From assembly GCA_016748015.1 (NCBI GenBank), contig JAAOMT010000003.1:1101187-1165186 (forward strand): a DNA stretch of 64,000 nt, in the 5' to 3' direction. Below are positions 36,123 to 49,140 of the stretch, in pieces. The notes under the pieces are model-generated. The model was not told where the DNA came from. It searched no databases and saw only the letters and a program-made list of their open reading frames with translations. The position numbers and the translations under genes were made by a program. The first letter of the stretch is position 1; the number at the start of each line of letters is the position of its first letter. This DNA is from Geosiphon pyriformis (Eukaryota > Glomeromycota > Glomeromycetes > Archaeosporales > Geosiphonaceae).

Positions 36123-39100
36123 TGTAAGAATATTAATTCTGTTTGGCAAAAAAATTACAACACATGTTCTAAAAATTATTAGCAAAATTAAGTAATTCAA
36201 CTAATGCTAAAAAAATAAATTAATTAATAACTTAAATTAAATACAAAAAACAATTTTTGTAAAAAAAATAAGAACAAAAATATATAATCATAATTAAACA
36301 AAAAAACATTGTATTTTTGTAAATATTAAATTTAACAATACTTAAAACATTTTTATTTGTAAAATCAGATAAAAATGAATTATCTTTAAATAATCTTAAG
36401 AAAAATTGGTTTTAAGTATTTTAAAAGCATTATGTTTATTTTTAGTTAAGAATACTTTATTTTTCAAAGTTTTATTTAAGAAACAAATTAATAATAATTT
36501 TAATACTATTGTTTGTTTGTAAAAAAAACTTTAAAATTTATAATATTAAATTAATAATTAAAATATTATTTTTTATTAATACATAAACAGTTTAAAAAAA
36601 CATAACTTTTAAATAACTAAATTTTATTAAATTAAAACAATAATACAAAGCTTTTAGTTTAATTTTAATAATAACTTTAATTTAAACTATATTATAAATA
36701 GAAATAATATTTTTTAATTGTAATAATAATAGTAAAAATATGTTAACTAAATTAATTTTGAATTTGTTTTTGGATATTTTTTTATTTTAAAATAAATTTA
36801 ATAAAATATTATAACATATAATAATATTTAATTAATATTAAAAATATGAAAATTAAAAATGATTTTTTTGTTTTTAAAAATATATTAAAAGTTATAACAT
36901 AAAAAAGTTGTTTGATTTTAATTATAAATTAAAAACAAAAATATTTAAACTAAAAAACAAAAAAAAATAACCAAGTTTTTTTTATTATTATTTTTTATAT
37001 TTTTATATTATTAAATTGAAAAATTTTTTGTTTAAAAACTATTTTTTTAAAGAGCATTATAAAATATCTAATTAAAAACAAAGCTGTAAAAAAATTTGTT
37101 TTTAATATTAATAAAAATATAATAAATTTTAAGCAAAAAAATAATACTAAAAAAAGTAAAGTAAGAAATTTTAATAATATTAATAATTTTTAAAAAACCA
37201 AGTAAAATTTAAAAGTAAATTTAATAATATAAATAAAAGTAAAATAATTAAGATTAATAATAATAATAAAAAAAAATTATATAAATAATTAAAAAAACCA
37301 TAATAATTAAGACAAATTTTATTAAAAATATAATAATAAAATTATTTAAAACAATAATTTTAATGTATTGATTATTTTTATTTTTAATAAAGTTAATATT
37401 ATTATTAACTTTTTTTTTACTTAAAAAAAAATATTTTATTATTAAAAAAAAGTTGTATTAAATATTAATTTTTAAATTATAAAAAAAATATTAATAAAAA
37501 ATTATATATATAAAATATTTTTATTGATAATTGTTTTTAAAAAGTTTTTATTTTATTAAAATTCCAGAAAATTATCAGATTAATATTTATTTTTAAATTA
37601 AGTTTGACTATAAAAAAAATTTAATTATAAAAAAAAACTTAATCTTAAATTAAAAAGTTATTATTAAGAAAATTTTAATTAATATTTTAAAAAACTGTAG
37701 CTGTTATAATCAATAAAAAATTGAGTTATTAATTAACATAAAATTATTTTATAATTTTTATTATTAATTAACATATAATATAATTTTAATTTATTACTTA
37801 ATTAAATTAGATAATATTTCAAATTAGATAACATTTAAAAATTTACCAAAATATTTAAAAATTTGTTAAAATATTTAAAATAACATATAATTTATCAAAA
37901 AAAAGTATTAAATTAAAAAAAATATTATAATAAATTATAAAAGAAAATTTTTTTTTTAAAAAATTATATTTTATTTTAATTTAGATTTAATATAAAAATT
38001 AATAAATTACAACAAATTAACAAAATAAAATTTACATTTAAAAACCCAATTTCTTTTAAAATTATTATTCTTTTAAAATTTATAAATTTTTAAAATTAAG
38101 TAATTATTAATTTAGTAATTACTTATTAATTCTAAATCTAAACAAAATATATTTTTTTTATATTTTTTTTATTTAAATTTCTTTTTTTTATTTTTTTACT
38201 TATATTATTAAGTAGTTTACAGTTAAAATTTTTTGTAAAAGAATTAACTTTTATAGCAAAATAATTGCATATTATTAAAAAATTTATAATCAAAAATTTT
38301 TATAAAAAAATTAATTTTTATCACAAAATAATTATATAAAATAATTGGCATAAAATTAGTTATTTTATTATAATTCAATTATATAAATTATTTAAAGTAT
38401 AAAAAAATACTTTAAAAATAAATAGGTTTTATAAATTACAAATTAATATTAATAACAATAAATAAAAATAATTAAAATTTTTGATAATACTATATATTTT
38501 CTAAATTTAATAAAATTAAGTTAAATTAAATTATAATTAAAAAAAAGCTGTAATTAAATTTGTTAAATTAATAAAACCAATTATATGCTTTTGTTATAGT
38601 TTATTTTAATTATAAAAAACAATATATATAATTAAAACAAATATAAACAAAAAATTTTGAATTAAAAAAATATATATTATGTTTTATTATATATTTTATT
38701 AATAAATATTAATGCTTATAATCTTAAAATTTACAAGTAAAAAAACTTGTATTATTAATAAAAAGCTTATAATTTATGCAAATTATTAATTTGTTTTAAA
38801 TTATAATTAAGTTACAAATTAGATATTAATTTGAAAAATTTAAATACTGTTTTAATTTAAATTATATAAATATTTTTTGTAATTATTTTAATTATATAGT
38901 TTTAAAGTATAATTTTATTAACATATTTTTGTTTATATATGTGTCAAAAAATTTGTTTTTATTAATTGTTTAATTATTTTTAATTATAAAACTTGAATTT
39001 AAATAATTGTTAAAAATTTGAATAAAAATATTTTTGGTTTTAATTTTTTTCAAAGTTAATTTTTTTAAATGCTTTAATTAATTTGGTATTAAAAATAAAC

Positions 39101-39239
39101 AAACTTGAAAATTTTTTTAAACAGTTAATAAATTGTTTTAATAAATTTATTGAGTAATTAATATCTTTTATTATTAAAACTAATATTAAGTTTTTGGTTT
39201 TTTTATTAATTAGTTTTTTTTTTTTTAATTATATTTTAT
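36123..39239. other. A+T desert
   Basis: Nearly pure A/T with almost no CG dinucleotide. Open frames here are short and random. No gene or RNA is seen. Confidence 0.65.
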
Positions 39240-39935
39240 AAATAAAGCCCAATTGCTATCTAGTACATAAACCCAAACTAAGTGGCTCAAACTAAATACA
39301 GCTTATACTTTTACTACATATAATCAGTCATTCAAGCCAGACAAGACAACACTATATGTTTATAACAACAAATAGAACACTGCTCAAACCAGAAAAAAAA
39401 TAACACATTCTGTGTTTACCAAAGTTAACAGCAAAAGATTTCAAAACACCAAGCATATAAATCATCCCATTTGACAACATAAATACTATATAATAAGACA
39501 AACCCAAAATTATTCCATCATTTTTGACCAATTCAGTTTTTTCTATATCTACTTTATGTTTGAATCTAATAAAATTACATTTTATTACAATGCAATTTTA
39601 CTACAAACTTTATGTATTCAACAAGAGCCAGAACAGCTTTTTTTTTCTTCAAAAACCAAAATGGTCTTAGTATACCAGTTTTTTAACACAAAATCTTTGT
39701 AAATTATAACATACAAACTCATGTTTGAAGAACATAATAAAAGTGAACACAAAATAGCAGAAGTTGGCAAACAAAAGGAACTTATCAACAACATCTATCT
39801 TTTAATAGTTTTAGCCAAAATATCTCTATAAATATCAATGTCATTAGTACAAGTAAAAACATGATCAGATATTTTTATTTCATTACATAATAAACACAAC
39901 ACTTTAGAATATCTTTTGTCATACAATCTTTTTCT
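39240..39935 (-). pseudogene. LINE ORF2 3'-end fossil (minus strand)
   Basis: This island is visibly richer in C and G than the desert around it. The minus strand from 39935 reads RLYDKRYSKVLCLLCNEI, then KISDHVFTC, i.e. the C-x2-C...H-x3-C zinc-binding motif at the end of L1-like ORF2. It is followed by broken frames with YKDFVLKNW and ILVFEE in the order I remember for glomeromycete LINEs. Many stops are present. It is a fossil of the same general LINE group as the ORF1 at 50.5 kb. Confidence 0.65.
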
Positions 39936-42120
39936 AATTAATTTTTTTATTGTTTTTGTTTTTGTTTTTATTTTAAAAAATAAAATACATATTAATATTA
40001 ATTTTGATTTAAATTTAATTATTATAAAAAAAAAACAAAAAATTTTTTAAAAATTTTTAAAAACTTGTTATTTAAGTAAAATATTTTGATTGTTAAATTA
40101 AAACTATTTTATAATTAATTTAGTTTAAAAAATAACAACATATAATGTTAAAAATATAAAAAATTTAATAAAACAAAATAATATTATTAAATATAAAAAT
40201 ATTACAAAAACTAATTTTAAAAAAAGTTTTAAATTTTAAATTAAAGATAAATATAAAAATATTAAAATTTTTGCTTTGAAAAAATAGTAGCTTTTTGAAT
40301 TTTAATTTATTTATAATTATTAATAATAATATTATAAAACATGTTTACAAAATTAAAAATATTTTTAAGTATTTATTATTAATTAAATCAATAGATAAAA
40401 ATTTATTTTTTGTTTTTGTTTTAAAAATTTATGTTAAAAAGATTTTGTTTAAATTTTTAATATTAATACTTTAATTATTAAAATATTAAATAAAAGTTTT
40501 TTTGCAATTTTAAATAATAATTTTAATTTTATTAAAATTAAACATAGTAAAAATTTAAATATATACAAAAAAATAAACTTCTATAAATAAAAATTATTAA
40601 AATTTAATTTAAACAAAATTAGTTTGATTTAATAAAATTTTTTTGATTAAAACTTTAAAAATTATAATTTATTTTAAATATAACAAATATTATAAAAATT
40701 GTTAATAAGATTTTTTTTAAAACCAAAGTAAAAAAATTTAATTATAATATTAATAAAATATTTTTTAAATTTTATAATTTAAAGCTTTTGTTTTTAAATT
40801 ACTAAAATTAATTATATTTAATAATATATTAAAAACGAAAATTTAGTTAAAAGCAAAAATTTTTATGTATTATTTGTTTTATATTTATTAATTAAGATTA
40901 AAAATTTTATTGTTTTTTTATATTATTTAATATTAATAAATTAAAAATATTATTAACAAATATATAAATGTTTTTGTAATTATTAAAATTAAATTATTTG
41001 TAAAAACACAAATTATTTGTATTTATATTTGGTATTTAATTATTTTTTTTACTTAATATTAAGAATAATATATATTTTTTATGTAATAATTAAAATGATT
41101 TAAATTTTTTTTAATAATAAGACTATTAAACTGTTTAAAATATTAATATATTTTAAAAACAATGTAATTAGTTTGTTTTGAAATTGTTTTTAAACTTTTT
41201 AAATAAATATTTAACTTGTAAAAAAGATCTAAAATTTTGAAAAAAACTTAAGCTTTTATGATTTTTAAAAATTCTTATTAATATTAAATTAATAATTTAA
41301 TTAAAATAATAAGAAAATTTTTTAATAAAAATATAAAAGAAAAAAATTTAATATATAAAATTTTTTAATAATAAAATAATAAAAATAATAAAATATTTTA
41401 ATATAATATAATTAATAATTAAAAAATTATTATTAACTATTAATTATTTTTTTAATAAATAATTTTATTTTTAACATTTTTAAAAATTAAATTAAATTAT
41501 ATATCTTAATTATTATTTGGTTTTATTGGCTTTAAATAGTTTTTAAAAACAATATTAAACTATTTTTTATAAAGTTTATATTATAAAATATTTAAATATT
41601 ACTATTAAAATAAAAATTATTAAGTTTGTTATAATTTTTTAATTGTTTTTTTTGTTATTATTGTATTTTTTAATATATTTTTAATGTATTTAATAAATTT
41701 ATTAATTTGTTATTATTTAATTTAAAAACTTAAAAAAATTATGAATTTATAAAATTAACAATATAATAGTTAAATTTGTAATTAAATTTGTTTTTTCTTT
41801 TAATTGTTATTTTTAAAATACTTTAAACAACTATTATTACCAAATTTAATAAAAAACTTTTAATTATTAATATTAATCCAAATATTAAAATTCAAATTGT
41901 TTATAAAAACTGCTTTTTTTGGTGTTAATAAATTAATTGAATTTAAAACCAATTTTTTTAAAATTTTTTTTTTTGAAAAGTTCAAATAATAATTTACTTA
42001 TAAATTGTATTAAAATAATTGAAATGTAATTGCAGATTTTAAAAGAATAAAAATAATTAAAAATGCTATAAATATTTTAACTTCAACAATAAAATACTTT
42101 TGCAAATGAAAATAATTTTA
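39936..42120. other. A+T desert
   Basis: As 36123-39239: low complexity A/T, no supported feature. Confidence 0.6.
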
Positions 42121-42254
42121 ATGCTGTTGCTACATTAATAATAATACAAGTGAATTGTTGTAAAGTAGCCTTGATTGGCTCGGGCACATGAACCATATTT
42201 ATTGTTAGTAAATGATGATTGGACTACACTCAATAAAGAATGGTAAAAAAAAAA
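42121..42254 (+). mobile_element. Possible retroposon 3' end with poly(A) tail
   Basis: Composition rises abruptly (TTGATTGGCTCGGGCACATG near 42171). An AATAAA signal at 42232-42237 is followed 7 bp later by a run of ten A (42245-42254). This looks like the 3' end of a LINE, SINE or processed copy. No source element is identified. Confidence 0.3.
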
Positions 42255-42678
42255 TGCCATTAATAAAAATTATTTTAAAATCATTATTCTTTTAACACTT
42301 CTATTTCTATTAATAGTATTTTGAATGCTACTTGCCATAATTCTGCAGTGTTTTAGGTACACTTCCATCAAAATGAATGGGTTAAGAATTTCACCGAAAA
42401 AAACCAAGAGCATTTCCCCAAAACATAAATCAAAACTCAATTTGCAAACTTTCTCGTACTTTTCGATGATGAAATTTGAACCACTTAGTATCAAGTCTAA
42501 ATACTCATTACAGATTTTATCTTGTCGTCAAAAAACTAGCTTAAATTCTGAGGTTTGTTAAGCGCAATAGAATTTTTGTCATATTAATATAACACAGAAA
42601 TGAAATTGTTATTGGAAGACTGATTCTTGTACATCACGAGAAACAATTTAACCAAAATATATAATTAATCACACTTGA
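42255..42678. other. Intergenic, 3' side of Hsp20 gene
   Basis: Overlapping open frames on both strands (42270-42561) show no family features. Otherwise nothing is seen. Confidence 0.4.
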
Positions 42679-43233
42679 TTATTCAATGGGGATCCTGGTT
42701 CCGTGAGTTTCAACCTTCGGAACTACGACCGACAAAATACCATCCTTATAGGAAGCTTTAACTTTCTGAGGCTCAATTCGGCCAGGAAACTGGAATGCTC
42801 TGGAGAAACTACCGATTACGCGTTCACTTGACCAATAGGTTGGTCGTTGAGATCCAAGGGTTTGTATATCAGTCGAAGAATCTTCAGATTGTTCCAAGGA
42901 TTGAGTAGCGTCAACGGTTCTGAGTTGTTCTTGTTCAGGTTGACCAGCGTCAGTGCCTCTCTCAATTTTCCCTTTTAATATCAAAGTGTTGTCGTCCAGG
43001 AATTCGACCGACAAATCATCCTTTTTCATTCCTGGAACTTCAGCTTCAATGAGATAATTTTTATCTGTTTCTGCCACATCAACCGAAGGAGTGAAAATTC
43101 TCGTAGGTGCTGTCAACGAAGGGAAAGCCGGGGTAAGGCGGCGACCGGCTTGAAAAAGAGGTTCATCAAGTAAAGAAAAGGCCCTGCTTAATTCTTGAGC
43201 GATATTTGGAAAAATATTGCGCGTGAGAGACAT
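42679..43233 (-). CDS. Small heat-shock protein (Hsp20/alpha-crystallin), intronless
   Basis: Single exon, 184 aa. The alpha-crystallin domain begins near residue 48 (FTPSVDVAETDKNYLIEAEV) with PGMKKDDLSVE and LILKGK. It is interrupted by a Gln/Glu/Ser/Thr-rich insert of about 45 residues (92-136), then resumes with SFSRAFQFPGRIEPQKVKAS and the diagnostic DGILSVVVPK. The C-terminal IPIE is the usual I-x-I oligomer-docking motif. It is an ATP-independent holdase for unfolded proteins in the cytosol. The insert between strands is typical of fungal Hsp20s. Lack of introns fits a heat-induced gene. Confidence 0.95.
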   Translation of the reverse strand: MSLTRNIFPNIAQELSRAFSLLDEPLFQAGRRLTPAFPSLTAPTRIFTPSVDVAETDKNYLIEAEVPGMKKDDLSVEFLDDNTLILKGKIERGTDAGQPEQEQLRTVDATQSLEQSEDSSTDIQTLGSQRPTYWSSERVIGSFSRAFQFPGRIEPQKVKASYKDGILSVVVPKVETHGTRIPIE

Positions 43234-43352
43234 ATTTAATTTTTTTATTTATTAAAGGAAGTGGTTATTATCAAAGTGAATTTATTGATTTAGTTGACAA
43301 TTGGAATTGAAATGAGAATTTTTGACTTTTTTAATTTAATTCTTTGACAAGT

Positions 43353-43407
43353 TATTTATATATAGTGAATGGTATCTCTGGCCAAAAATTTCGAGAACTC
43401 ACTAGAA
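43353..43407 (-). promoter_or_regulatory. Hsp20 promoter: TATA box and heat-shock element
   Basis: On the minus strand a TATATAAATA box lies at 43362-43353, about 120 bp upstream of the ATG. Some 30 bp farther upstream, 43390-43407 holds TTC, GAA and GAA modules on a 5-bp grid (TTCGAGAACTCACTAGAA, one of four modules degenerate), matching a heat-shock element. Confidence 0.5.
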
Positions 43408-43863
43408 TTATAGGATGATTTAGTATTATTAAATGACATAATTTGACTATAATTAAATCATGATTATGAAGGTTGATTCATCATGTTATCATATCTTTAT
43501 AGAACAATGTAGAATTTGCAAGTACCTTCCTAAACAAAGTCGTGGTAAAAATTATTTGTCATGCTGGGAAATTTGTTTATGAGAAATTCTGACTCAAAAT
43601 ATCCTTGAATGAAAATTTTTTACTCTGTCGCTTGAAAAAGGCTCTACTAATTCATAAGATGACTGAGTGTAAAAAATTGCACATTATACAAATGGTGAGA
43701 ATAAATGATTAACGATTTAAGAAAGAGAAAAAATTCACCTCATAATTTTCAACTTGGATCGACCAAAAATTCCCGGGGTGCATTCACATGCCATCCATCT
43801 TTTAATTGTAAATCATAGATCCCAATTTTTTTTCATCATCTTTATTAACCTGGAACTGGCAAA
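43408..43863. other. Divergent intergenic region
   Basis: Rest of the spacer between the Hsp20 gene (minus) and the HAD phosphatase gene (plus). It is unremarkable A+T-rich promoter DNA. Confidence 0.5.
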
Positions 43864-44784
43864 ATGTATCCTCCCGTTGGACTCTTGGTTGTAGACTTTG
43901 ATGATACTATAACTCAACATGATGCTCTTTCTTTGCTAATTGATACCTGTCCAAGAATGCAAGATAGTTGCAAAAATGAGTGTCCTCCGCCTTGGTCTTA
44001 TTTTACAGAACTTTTTTTTAAAGAACGCGCTGACCACGTTCAGCTTTGGCTAAAATCCCACCCACACGAAACTATTGACGACTATTTTAAACTATTAGGC
44101 TCTATTGAAAAAGTAGAGGAAAAATCGATAAAACGTATCGAGAAATATAATTGTCTTTCTGGTGTTCATGTTGCACAACTTATTCAACAAGGGAGCAAAA
44201 TAAAAAAACGCCCTGGGACAGCTGAAGTTTTAAAAAGATTTTTAGCGAAAAATAGTCCAGGTTCTTTATATGTGATTTCCGCGAACTGGTCCCGAGACCT
44301 GATTTTGGGATGTCTTCAAGAAGTTGATGGTATCAATAGAAACGTTATTATGTCCAATGATTTAATATTCGTCGAAAGTTTCTCAACAGGGAAACTTGAA
44401 CGTAAAGTTCTTTCCGCTTTGGATAAACTTGAAATTTTCAAATCCCTAACAGTTCCTCCGGGTAAACTTTCCGTTTATGTTGGGGATTCTGAAAATGATT
44501 TACCCTGTATATGTAAGTCATATCACAATTTTTTAAATTTTGTAATCAAATTGTCAAATGCTAAACTTCAATGTTTTTTAGTGGCGGCTGATATTGGAAT
44601 TATTATGGGGAATAATGTTTCACTTATGCGAACTTGTAAAAAATATGGAATAGAAATTATTGATGGACTTTCAGGAAAACAATTAATTCAAGTATCAGAA
44701 GACAAGAATGCTCTTGGATCTTCAAAGAAGCTATACAGAGTTCAAGATTGGCTTGAAATAAAAAAAAGTGGTATACTCGAATAA
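43864..44784 (+). CDS. HAD-family phosphatase resembling thiamine monophosphate phosphatase
   Basis: Exons 43864-44512 and 44582-44784 give 283 aa. HAD motif I is VVDFDDTIT (nucleophile and acid Asp), motif II is YVISANWS, and motif III/IV is YVGDSENDLPCI with LAADIGIIMG. The cap helices after motif I and ISANWSRDLI resemble the HAD domain of plant TH2 (thiamine monophosphate phosphatase) and related fungal proteins, so a small phosphorylated metabolite is the likely substrate. The exact substrate is an inference. The 69-nt intron starts GTAAGT and is needed to join PCI with LAADIG; the unspliced frame happens to stay open. Confidence 0.8.
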   Translation: MYPPVGLLVVDFDDTITQHDALSLLIDTCPRMQDSCKNECPPPWSYFTELFFKERADHVQLWLKSHPHETIDDYFKLLGSIEKVEEKSIKRIEKYNCLSGVHVAQLIQQGSKIKKRPGTAEVLKRFLAKNSPGSLYVISANWSRDLILGCLQEVDGINRNVIMSNDLIFVESFSTGKLERKVLSALDKLEIFKSLTVPPGKLSVYVGDSENDLPCICKSYHNFLNFVIKLSNAKLQCFLVAADIGIIMGNNVSLMRTCKKYGIEIIDGLSGKQLIQVSEDKNALGSSKKLYRVQDWLEIKKSGILE

Positions 44785-45279
44785 TAAGATTTTCTCGACA
44801 GAATTGTTATTTCATCAGTTTAAAGTTAAAAATAAAGCTTTTTACTTCGCCATTAAAATAACTGCGGTGCTCGCAGCAATTTCAATAGCTTTTGTTTTGT
44901 GGTCACCCTTTTAACTAAAAAAAGTTAAAGTAAATATGTTGAACCTAATGGATGAATTTTTTTTGGATTGTATAATTTTTAATGTTGTGTTCGCAGCAAT
45001 CCCAATGATTTTTTGCGGAAAAAAGATTAGTAATGGACAATCATTTATTGGACGCAGACACCATCAGATCGTGATAACATCTATGCCCGGCATGTTTTCA
45101 AATTTACATTTTCCCCGATCCTAAAATAACCGGAAAAACCGAATGACCCAACAGTCATTCTTCCTATATAAATCGAGAGAATTTTTATCTATCAAGCTTT
45201 TTTCAACCGTCTAATCTTTAGTCCTTTTTTGTTTTTTTTTTCCCCCCTGATTTCACTCTATTTTTACTAAACGACAAAG
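44785..45279. other. Intergenic, eEF2 promoter and leader
   Basis: A long T/C-rich tract at 45220-45246 precedes the eEF2 start codon, typical of strongly expressed fungal genes. A 62-codon frame at 44936-45124 has no recognisable features. Confidence 0.5.
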
Positions 45280-48200
45280 ATGGTATGTAATTTCGTAGCT
45301 TTTTAAATGCTCAGGAGACTTGGTTTTCTATAACAAGGGCTTTTGTAGTTTTTGAGTTAAATGAATTTTTGAATCATTACGTTCCTCACTTAAACACTTT
45401 TTTAATTAACCACAGGTGAACTTCACAACAGACCAGATACGTGCCCTTGTAAGTAAAATATCTTTGCCAACATCGGACATCTTTTCCAAAATTCGAAATT
45501 TTTTTTTATTCTCAAGATTAAAAATTTGGTCATCAAAAATCTATTTAGATGGACAAGGTTGCTAACGTGCGCAATATGTCAGTCATTGCGCATGTAGACC
45601 ATGGCAAATCCACACTGACTGATTCTTTAGTCTCAAAAGCGGGTATTATCTCATCAGCTAAAGCTGGAGAGGCTCGATTTACCGATACACGTGCTGATGA
45701 ACAAGATCGTTGTATTACTATCAAGTCTACTGCCATCTCTATGTATTTTGAATTGCAAAAAGAAGATTTGCCGGATATTAAGCAGAAAACTGATGGTAAT
45801 TAAATAACCTTTAAAGTTATTAGGCTCAGATTATACATGATCAGTCGGATCATGATTTGGCCTTTAGTTCTGTTTCAGTGCTCGCATTTTTCCGGTTTTT
45901 GAATTTAGAAATCCAAATTAAAAATATATCCTATTCATTCTCTAATTTTTGATTGATTAAATTCTGAGGAAAAAAATTTTCCACTTGAACTTAATTAAAG
46001 AATGGAATCTATATTAAAAGAAAGATACTAATGTGCAAAAAAATTTTCAGGAAACGAATTTTTAATCAATTTGATCGATTCCCCCGGACACGTTGATTTC
46101 TCCTCTGAAGTCACTGCTGCTCTTCGTGTCACAGATGGCGCTTTAGTCGTCGTTGATTGCGTCGAAGGCGTATGTGTTCAAACTGAAACCGTCTTACGGC
46201 AAGCGTTGACAGAACGTATCAAACCAGTCGTCATTATTAACAAAGTAGATCGTGCACTATTAGAGTTACAATTAACAAAGGAAGATTTGTATACGGTATG
46301 TGTTTTGAAAATAAAATGCTTCTTATTAAATCATCGCAAAGATCTTTTGATTGTTTAACGGATCATTTTTTATATCTAAAATCCTTCAAAAAGTCATTCC
46401 AACGTACCGTAGAATCGGTTAATGTCATTATTTCAACCTATTTTGATAAAATTCTTGGAGATGTACAAGTTTATCCTGAAAAGGGTACGGTTGCTTTCGG
46501 TTCCGGTCTTCATGGATGGGGCTTCACCCTCCGACAATTTTCACAACGTTATTCAAAGAAATTTGGTGTGGATAAGGAAAAGATGATGCAAAAACTTTGG
46601 GGTGAAAACTTTTTCAACCCAGCCACAAAAAAATGGACGACAAAAAGTACCACGGCAGATGGTAAACAATTGGAACGTGCGTTTTGCATGTTTGTCCTGG
46701 ATCCTATCTTCAAAATTTTCGACGCTGTCATGAATTTCAAAAAAGATGAGACCACCAAAATGTTGGAAAAGCTCGAGATTGTCCTCAAGAGTGAAGAAAA
46801 AGACCTTGAAGGCAAAGCTCTTTTAAAGGTTGTCATGCGCAAGTTCTTACCTGCCGCTGATGCACTACTAGAAATGATAGTCATTCATTTACCTTCTCCT
46901 GTTACCGCACAAAAATATCGTGCAGAAAGTTTATATGAAGGTCCCGCTGATGATGAATGTGCGATTGCTATCCGTGATTGTGATGCTAGCGGACCTCTAA
47001 TGTTATACGTTTCAAAGATGGTACCTACCTCTGATAAAGGTCGTTTCTACGCATTTGGTCGTGTTTTCTCTGGAACTGTGCGATCTGGTCTAAAGGTTCG
47101 AATCCAAGGGCCGAATTATCAACCTGGAAAAAAAGAGGACTTATTCGTTAAGTCTATCCAACGTACCATCCTTATGATGGGTCGTTATGTCGAACCTATC
47201 GAAGATTGTCCTGCAGGAAATATTGTAGGTCTTGTTGGGGTTGATCAATATCTACTAAAATCCGGTACAATCACAACTTCGGAAAGTGCTCACAACTTGA
47301 AAGTCATGAAATTTTCGGTATCTCCTGTCGTGAAAATCGCTGTCGAGGTCAAAAATGCCAATGATTTACCCAAACTAGTCGAAGGTTTGAAGCGTCTTTC
47401 AAAGTCTGATCCCTGCGTTCAATGCTACACTTCAGATTCTGGAGAACACATTGTCGCTGGTGCTGGTGAACTACATTTAGAAATTTGCTTAAAAGATCTG
47501 GAAGAGGACCACGCTCAAGTTCCCATCAAGACTGGTGACCCCGTTGTATCATATAAGGAAACGGTTCAAGCAGAATCTTCGATAGTAGCACTTTCCAAAT
47601 CCCCCAATAAACACAATCGTATATACATGAAAGCCTTCCCAATGCAAGACGAGCTTTCGAAAGATATTGAGGCGGGAAAAGTTACTCCCCGTGATGACTT
47701 TAAAGCACGTGCACGTATCCTTGCTGAGGAATATGGTTGGGATCTTACTGATGCTCGTAAGATTTGGTGCTTCGGGCCTGAAACCACTGGACCTAACTTG
47801 TTGGTTGATGTAACGAAAGGAGTTCAGTATCTCAATGAAATCAAGGATTCTTGTGTGGCCGCATTCCAATGGGCTACTAAAGAAGGTGTTTGCGCTGAAG
47901 AAAACATGCGCTCATGTCGCTTCAACATTCTGGATGTCACTCTACACGCTGATGCCATTCATCGTGGTGGTGGTCAGATCATTCCTACATGTCGTCGTGT
48001 CATCTATGCTGCTTGCTTGACGGCTAATCCAGGCCTCTTGGAACCGATTTACCTTGTCGAAATTCAATGCCCTGAGGTCGCAATGGGAGGTATTTATGGT
48101 GTTTTGAACAGGCGTCGTGGTCATGTATTCGCTGAAGAGCAACGTCCTGGGACACCTTTATATAATGTCAAGGCCTATCTCCCTGTAAGTATGAATACGC

Positions 48201-48661
48201 GTGTCATTAAGTGAACATACGCCCCTTCTTACATTGTCGGCATATAAAGCCTCTCCAACTTTCCACTTTATATCTCGATTCTCCTATTGTTCTTTCATTA
48301 ATTTTATCACTTATCTTGCTGATTGGGCATATCCCATGGTTAACCTTTTCTCAATTCTATTTCCTTTATAGGTAATGGAATCCTTTGGATTTACCGCAGA
48401 TCTTCGCTCAAATACTGGTGGACAAGCTTTCCCCCAAGCAGTATTCTCGCATTGGTTTGTTGCCAAACTCTATTTTTCGAAGCTTGACTTGGGTTTTACA
48501 ATTATTAATGACCATTGTTTTTACTCTTTACTTATAGGCAAATAATGAACGGTATTGCGAATGAACCTGGTAAAGTGAACGATATTGTCAAGGCCGTAAG
48601 GAAGCGAAAGGGCCTCAGTGAGGAAATCCCATCACTTGACAAGTATTTGGATAAACTGTAA
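45280..48661 (+). CDS. EEF2: Elongation factor 2 (eEF2), 7 exons
   Basis: Exons 45280-45282, 45416-45448, 45549-45795, 46051-46295, 46394-48184, 48372-48454 and 48538-48661 total 2526 nt, 841 aa, the normal length. Exon 1 carries only the ATG; the protein begins [15 protein letters not shown]. The GTPase has AHVDHGKST (G1), DSPGHVDF (G3) and NKVDRA (G4). Domain IV holds [16 protein letters not shown], whose His is the one converted to diphthamide, and the end is SLDKYLDKL. It drives ribosome translocation by GTP hydrolysis. Codon use is more C-ending than in neighbours, as expected for high expression. Confidence 0.97.
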
Positions 48662-49107
48662 TTTTAGACCATGTACCTTTACTATTTAAAAAAATCTCAA
48701 GAGATTCCGTGGAAGGATCAAAAATTCAGTCTCTTTAGATAAAATTAATTATTAGTTTTTATGAATTCAAGAGCTCAAAAATAAACAGCTCGGAACAGCA
48801 CAATTCTGTCAAGACCATGTTTTTTCGAGACATTACACATTGTAATAATAAAGAAAAAATTAAGTTTTGAAAAAAGAAAAAAGAAAACATTATATTCGAA
48901 TTTAATAAAACGTTAATTATTGTTTAATTTATTTTGTAGTTTTAAAAACACTTGTTACAATTTATTGTAATAAAAATATTTTAATATTAACGGTTGGGCA
49001 AAAAAATAATTATAATTTTAAATTATTAAAGTTTTTTTTTTAGCTTGCTTATTTAATACTTTTTTACTTACAATAATTTTTAATTGTATTTTGAATAATT
49101 ACCAAAA

Positions 49108-49140
<33 letters not shown>

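Noticed and set aside
42270-42561. Overlapping open frames on both strands downstream of Hsp20
   Set aside because: No motif, mutual shadows, and within probable 3' UTR or retroposon sequence.
44936-45124. 62-codon frame before eEF2
   Set aside because: Lies in the promoter region, no conserved features, no splice support.
46549-46884. Minus-strand open frame inside eEF2
   Set aside because: Antisense shadow of the strongly biased eEF2 codons.
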